From Oscillospiraceae bacterium (GTDB lineage: Bacteria; Bacillota; Clostridia; WRCU01), in NCBI GenBank assembly GCA_009783805.1, contig WRCU01000057.1, positions 1 to 7,977 of the forward strand: a stretch of DNA of 7,977 bases, written 5' to 3'. Positions 5,464 through 7,977 of the stretch are shown piece after piece. Every line of letters starts with the position of its first letter. Position 1 is the first letter of the stretch. The notes under the pieces are model-generated. The model was not told the origin of the DNA, did not search any database, and worked only from the letters and a program-made list of their open reading frames with translations. The position numbers and the translations under genes were made by a program.

Positions 5464-6417
5464 TCATGCCATCTCATATACCTTTTGGAGCGTATCCACC
5501 TGCAGCCGTCTGCCTTCGTCCGAATCGGCGTCCAGGTACCACTCGACCAGCCTATAGCCGTAATGGAGGATGATGCGCTCGCGGACCAAGAGCTCCGCGG
5601 CGGGCGGTGCGTCCGCGTGCTCAGCGAAGCCCCTCAGGTACGCGGGCACGCATTCGCGGTAGTGCGTGACCATGCCATCCACGTCGGCCTCGTCAGCGAT
5701 GAGGCTGACCAGGTCCTCCCCCAAGTAGCCCCAACCCGCCGTGTCCCAGTCTATGAGCACGACGGACCCGTCCGTGACGATGATGTTGGCGATCCAAAAG
5801 TCCCTGTGGCACAGCACGGTGGGCAGCCTCCGCAATCTAGCCCATACGCCGTCCGCGCCCTCGTCGGCGTCGGCGATCATCCCGCACAGGTGCCTAGGGA
5901 TGCCGCAGGCGTCGGACCGGACATAGTCATGGACCCTCGCCCACGACTTGTAGTGCCGGTAGTAGGCTTCCATGGCATCGACCCCGCTTAGGTTGCCTAT
6001 CCGCCCGAGCACATCCGGCCGTTCGGCGTACAGCCTCCCTTGGAACCGCCCCAACCCTTCCGCGGCGCGGACGTACATGCCGTCGGTCAGGGCCCTGCCG
6101 GTTACACCTTCGACATGCTCCATCCATATGCGCCACTCGCCGTCGCCGAGCTCCGCGCGGTAGACGTCGGGCCAACGCGGCGAGCCGGTGAAAATGCCCG
6201 CGAATCCCGCATCGTGCAAATCATACTCACGGCGCCACGACCCGGCGTCGTTATGGCGGTCGAACTTCCGCTGATGCTTTATGACGATCTTAAACGGCAG
6301 CCTGTCGCCGCCCTCGGTCAACGCCTCTCCGAATACCAGGCGGACGTCGCCCAAGGTCCCGCCGTGCAGCCTGCGGACGCCGAACTCCGCGCCGACCGCC
6401 TTTACGCCCAACCGCAC
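5464..6417 (-). CDS. Aminoglycoside/choline kinase-fold phosphotransferase
   Basis: Protein-kinase-like phosphotransferase of the APH family. Numbered from the GTG at 6417 (317 aa), HGGTLGDVRLV (18-28) is the nucleotide loop, and IVIK (44-47) supplies the probable ATP-binding lysine with the REYD glutamate at 64. The catalytic loop is CHRDFWIAN (203-211), fitting H-x-D-x4-N, and the metal-binding segment is LIDWD (221-225). The substrate cannot be told; family members phosphorylate aminoglycosides, choline, homoserine or small metabolites, and resistance should not be assumed. GTG 6417 has GAGG 8 nt upstream. However, 24 more in-frame codons precede it, encode a helix-like N-terminus, and carry a better ribosome binding site aimed at an ATA codon. 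The true start is therefore uncertain. The gene is convergent with the flavoprotein gene (26-bp gap, no terminator hairpin) and divergent from the HAM1-like gene. Confidence 0.85.
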   Translation of the reverse strand: MRLGVKAVGAEFGVRRLHGGTLGDVRLVFGEALTEGGDRLPFKIVIKHQRKFDRHNDAGSWRREYDLHDAGFAGIFTGSPRWPDVYRAELGDGEWRIWMEHVEGVTGRALTDGMYVRAAEGLGRFQGRLYAERPDVLGRIGNLSGVDAMEAYYRHYKSWARVHDYVRSDACGIPRHLCGMIADADEGADGVWARLRRLPTVLCHRDFWIANIIVTDGSVVLIDWDTAGWGYLGEDLVSLIADEADVDGMVTHYRECVPAYLRGFAEHADAPPAAELLVRERIILHYGYRLVEWYLDADSDEGRRLQVDTLQKVYEMA

Positions 6418-6498
6418 GCTCAGCGCCTCGCATAGCTTGCCTGCATCGATGCCGACCTTTAGGTCCGCCGCCTCATCCTTTATGCCCGATCATCCCCC
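6418..6498 (-). other. Probable N-terminal extension of the phosphotransferase gene, with ATA at the expected start
   Basis: On the minus strand GGGGGA (6498-6493) is followed by an in-frame TGA (6492-6490), two codons, then ATA (6483-6481), exactly 9 nt after the purine tract. From ATA the frame runs open for 22 codons into GTG 6417, reading (M)KDEAADLKVGIDAGKLC and then EALS. This amphipathic, protein-like N-terminus resembles the leading helix expected before the kinase fold. No ATG, GTG or TTG occurs in these codons. The simplest reading is that an ATG start became ATA by one base change, or that ATA is used, or that there is a sequence error. With it the protein would be 339 aa. Confidence 0.55.
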
Positions 6499-6520
6499 AT
6501 CGCGGCTTCGCCGCCGTCAT

Positions 6521-6561
6521 GGTTCCATGCGTCATCACATTTGCGTTTGCGTCATGGAACC
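6521..6561. repeat. Perfect 9-bp inverted repeat in the divergent promoter region
   Basis: GGTTCCATG (6521-6529) and CATGGAACC (6553-6561) are perfect reverse complements separated by 23 bp. The spacer contains GCGTCAT and TTGCG repeats. It lies between the divergent phosphotransferase and HAM1-like genes, about 80-120 bp before the latter. A weak -35/-10 pair for the plus strand (TTGCGT 6541-6546, GAGAAT 6564-6569, spacing 17) overlaps the right arm. Operator or stem-loop function is plausible but unproven. Confidence 0.45.
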
Positions 6562-6587
6562 CGGAGAATGTTATCACAAAAGATGCC

Positions 6588-6609
6588 CGCGGCATTAGGC
6601 TAAGCCGCG
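6588..6609. repeat. 22-bp dyad CGCGGC-N10-GCCGCG upstream of the HAM1-like gene
   Basis: CGCGGC (6588-6593) and GCCGCG (6604-6609) are perfect 6-bp arms. Inside them TTAG-G-CTAA (6595-6603) is a second inverted repeat offset by one A, making a nearly continuous dyad. It ends 15 bp before the GAGG ribosome binding site, so it could be an operator, or a 5' UTR hairpin limiting translation. It is not followed by a T-run and does not look like a terminator. Confidence 0.4.
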
Positions 6610-6638
6610 ACACAGGTTCGAATTGAGGAAGACATGCC

Positions 6639-7253
6639 ATGGATTTGATCTACGGAACCACGAACAAGGCGAAGGTCGAATTCATGAGGCGGCGCGTCGG
6701 GGGCCTCGGCATAGCCTTGCTAAGCTTAAGCGAAGTAGGCGCACCGACTATGCGCATCGAGGAAAACGGCAAAGACCCGCTGGACAATGCCAGGATAAAG
6801 GCATTGGCGTATCACGGCGCCCTTAAGGCGCCCGTATTCTCATGCGACAGCGGCCTGTACATCGAAGGGCTGGACGAAGGCCGGCAACCGGGGATCAATA
6901 TCCGCGGCCCGAATGACCGCATGGACGACGATGAGGCCCTGCGCCACTATTCTGCCTTGGCGGCGGAGCTGGGCGGGAGCATGGTCGCCAGGTACCGGAA
7001 CGCCATATGCCTCGTGCTCGGTGATGGGAGGGTCCATGAGCACATGGGCGAGGACATCGCGAGCGAACGGTTCCTGATCGTGTCGAAGCCGCATGGGAAG
7101 GGTGTGGAGGCTAAAGGCTTCCCGCTCGACTGCCTGTCCGTCCATATGGGGAGCGGCAAGTATTATTACGACATCGACGGATATAGTGACAAGTACCTAA
7201 ACGTCCATGACGGGTTCGCGGCGTTCTTCCGACGGGCGTTGAAAATGATTTAG
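6639..7253 (+). CDS. HAM1/RdgB-like non-canonical purine NTP pyrophosphatase, divergent
   Basis: Predicted nucleoside triphosphate pyrophosphatase (204 aa, usual length about 190-205). The family hydrolyses ITP, dITP and XTP to monophosphates to keep deaminated purines out of nucleic acids. Visible signatures are TTNKAKVEF (7-15) for phosphate binding, EENG (41-44), DNARIKA (49-55), and SCDSGLYIEGL (68-78) with catalytic D70, followed by QPG (83-85). The family's C-terminal FGYDP and SHR signatures are not recognisable. Instead there is GFPLDCLSVHMGSGKYYYDI (160-179), so substrate choice may differ from RdgB. ATG 6639 has GAGG 10 nt upstream (6625-6628); the ATG at 6634 is out of frame and stops at once. 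The FAD oxidoreductase gene starts 15 bp downstream with its own ribosome binding site, so the two are probably co-transcribed. Confidence 0.85.
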   Translation: MDLIYGTTNKAKVEFMRRRVGGLGIALLSLSEVGAPTMRIEENGKDPLDNARIKALAYHGALKAPVFSCDSGLYIEGLDEGRQPGINIRGPNDRMDDDEALRHYSALAAELGGSMVARYRNAICLVLGDGRVHEHMGEDIASERFLIVSKPHGKGVEAKGFPLDCLSVHMGSGKYYYDIDGYSDKYLNVHDGFAAFFRRALKMI

Positions 7254-7268
7254 GCAAGGGGATCGGGC

Positions 7269-7977
7269 ATGAAAACGAGAGGCATCGATAAGGTATATGA
7301 CATCATAGTGGCCGGCGGCGGGATGGCTGGCGTTGCCGCGGCGGTCGCCGCCTCACGCGCCGGGGCGAGGGCGCTGCTCGTCGAGCAGAATGCGATGCTC
7401 GGCGGCATAGGCACGGCGGGCCTATTGACGAACCTGATCGCCAAGTCCCCGTGGTTCGGCGGGATAGGCCTGGAGCTGCTGAGGAACCTCGAGGATTCCG
7501 GGGGCGCGGGGCCGTATGACCCGAACCATGACACGCCCTATGACCTAGAGCAGATGAAGCTCGCGCTGGATACGCTCGTCCGAGGCAGCGGCGCGGACTT
7601 GCTGCTCTATGCGAAGGTCACGGACATCGCCATGCGCGGCGGTGCGATATCCGGGCTGGAGCTGTGCGGCCAGATGGGCAAATCCGCGGTCGAGGGGCGC
7701 GGCTTCATCGACTGCACGGGCGACGCCATGCTCGCGTACATGGCCGGCGAGCCATATGAGTTGGGCGACGAGGACGGCGCCACGCAGGCCCCCACCTTGG
7801 CCTGCCACTACATAAACGTCGATTGGGACGCCTACCAAGCCTTCCTCGCCCCATACGGCGGCGACAACGTCCCGGCGATGCGGAGGCTGATACGCCTGGC
7901 CCATGAGGCCGGGGAAGTCCGCGTAGCCGACCTCCACCATCCGGGCGCGTTCAGGATGGTCGGCGACGTGGCCCTGA
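7269..7977 (+). CDS. FAD-dependent oxidoreductase (FAD_oxidored type), 3' end outside window
   Basis: N-terminal 236 codons of a flavoprotein, still open at the window end. The frame starts at ATG 7269 with AAGGGG 7 nt upstream (7256-7261). Residues 10-39 form the Rossmann dinucleotide fold: YDIIVAGGGMAGVAAA with G16, G18 and G21, ending in E39 that binds the FAD ribose. MLGGIGTAGL (43-52) is typical of the FAD_oxidored/fumarate-reductase-like superfamily. GFIDCTGDAMLAYMAG (145-160) is the second FAD contact region, with TGD at 150-152. Family members are usually about 420-480 aa or longer, so roughly half is missing here. There is no signal peptide or membrane segment. The gene follows the HAM1-like gene by 15 bp in the same direction, suggesting an operon. 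The substrate is unknown. Confidence 0.9.
   Translation, partial: MKTRGIDKVYDIIVAGGGMAGVAAAVAASRAGARALLVEQNAMLGGIGTAGLLTNLIAKSPWFGGIGLELLRNLEDSGGAGPYDPNHDTPYDLEQMKLALDTLVRGSGADLLLYAKVTDIAMRGGAISGLELCGQMGKSAVEGRGFIDCTGDAMLAYMAGEPYELGDEDGATQAPTLACHYINVDWDAYQAFLAPYGGDNVPAMRRLIRLAHEAGEVRVADLHHPGAFRMVGDVAL

Noticed and set aside
5419..5991. 190-codon plus-strand frame opposite the phosphotransferase gene
   Set aside because: Overlaps the antisense of the catalytic region of a recognised kinase-fold protein and has no domain of its own.
6482..6598. 38-codon plus-strand small frame in the divergent region
   Set aside because: No ribosome binding site, and its His/Arg/Cys-rich composition follows from the inverted repeats it covers.
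6575..6640. Possible tRNA, suggested by GGTTCGAAT near 6615
   Set aside because: The flanking bases do not pair as a T-stem, and no acceptor or anticodon arm can be assembled upstream.

Overview
The window reads as chromosomal DNA of a G+C-rich anaerobic prokaryote, probably a bacterium. Evidence for anaerobic life is a class I hybrid cluster protein, a cysteine-rich ferredoxin-type partner, a Crp/Fnr regulator and an iron-sulfur flavoprotein. The protein sequences look most like those of anaerobic Firmicutes (Clostridia). However, the frequent use of AGG (Arg) and ATA (Ile) codons in G+C-rich genes is unusual there, so the phylum is left open. Strong Shine-Dalgarno sequences precede several genes.

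Layout: (1) 1-1382 holds a minus-strand AAA ATPase of the DUF4143 type, visibly more A+T-rich than the rest and with its own promoter; it looks like a mobile or accessory gene. (2) 1383-5437 is a redox and nitrosative-stress module. Ferredoxin-like gene and hcp lie on the minus strand; a Crp/Fnr regulator and an iron-sulfur flavoprotein lie divergently on the plus strand. The regulator and ferredoxin genes share an 89-bp intergenic region. (3) 5464-6489 is a minus-strand phosphotransferase of the aminoglycoside/choline kinase fold, convergent with the flavoprotein gene. Its likely original start codon is now ATA. (4) 6639-7977 is a plus-strand pair: a divergent HAM1/RdgB-type nucleotide pyrophosphatase followed 15 bp later by an FAD-dependent oxidoreductase cut by the window end.

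The best evidence for a coordinated system is regulatory. An AAGCTTA palindrome core sits upstream of ferredoxin/regulator, hcp and flavoprotein. It is about 36-37 bp from the start codons of ferredoxin and hcp, and about 54 bp from those of the regulator and flavoprotein. The ferredoxin and hcp leaders match beyond this core down to their ribosome binding sites. A separate 22-bp dyad with CRP-like geometry lies just before the regulator gene, and four 11-bp tandem repeats lie before the flavoprotein gene. My reading is a locally autoregulated HcpR-like regulon: Hcp reduces NO or hydroxylamine, the ferredoxin-like protein may supply electrons, and the flavoprotein is an accessory redox enzyme. 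The individual protein families are known; the operator architecture is what merits a second look. No RNA genes, CRISPR arrays, insertion sequences or clear terminators were seen, and there is no gene-free stretch longer than about 220 bases.
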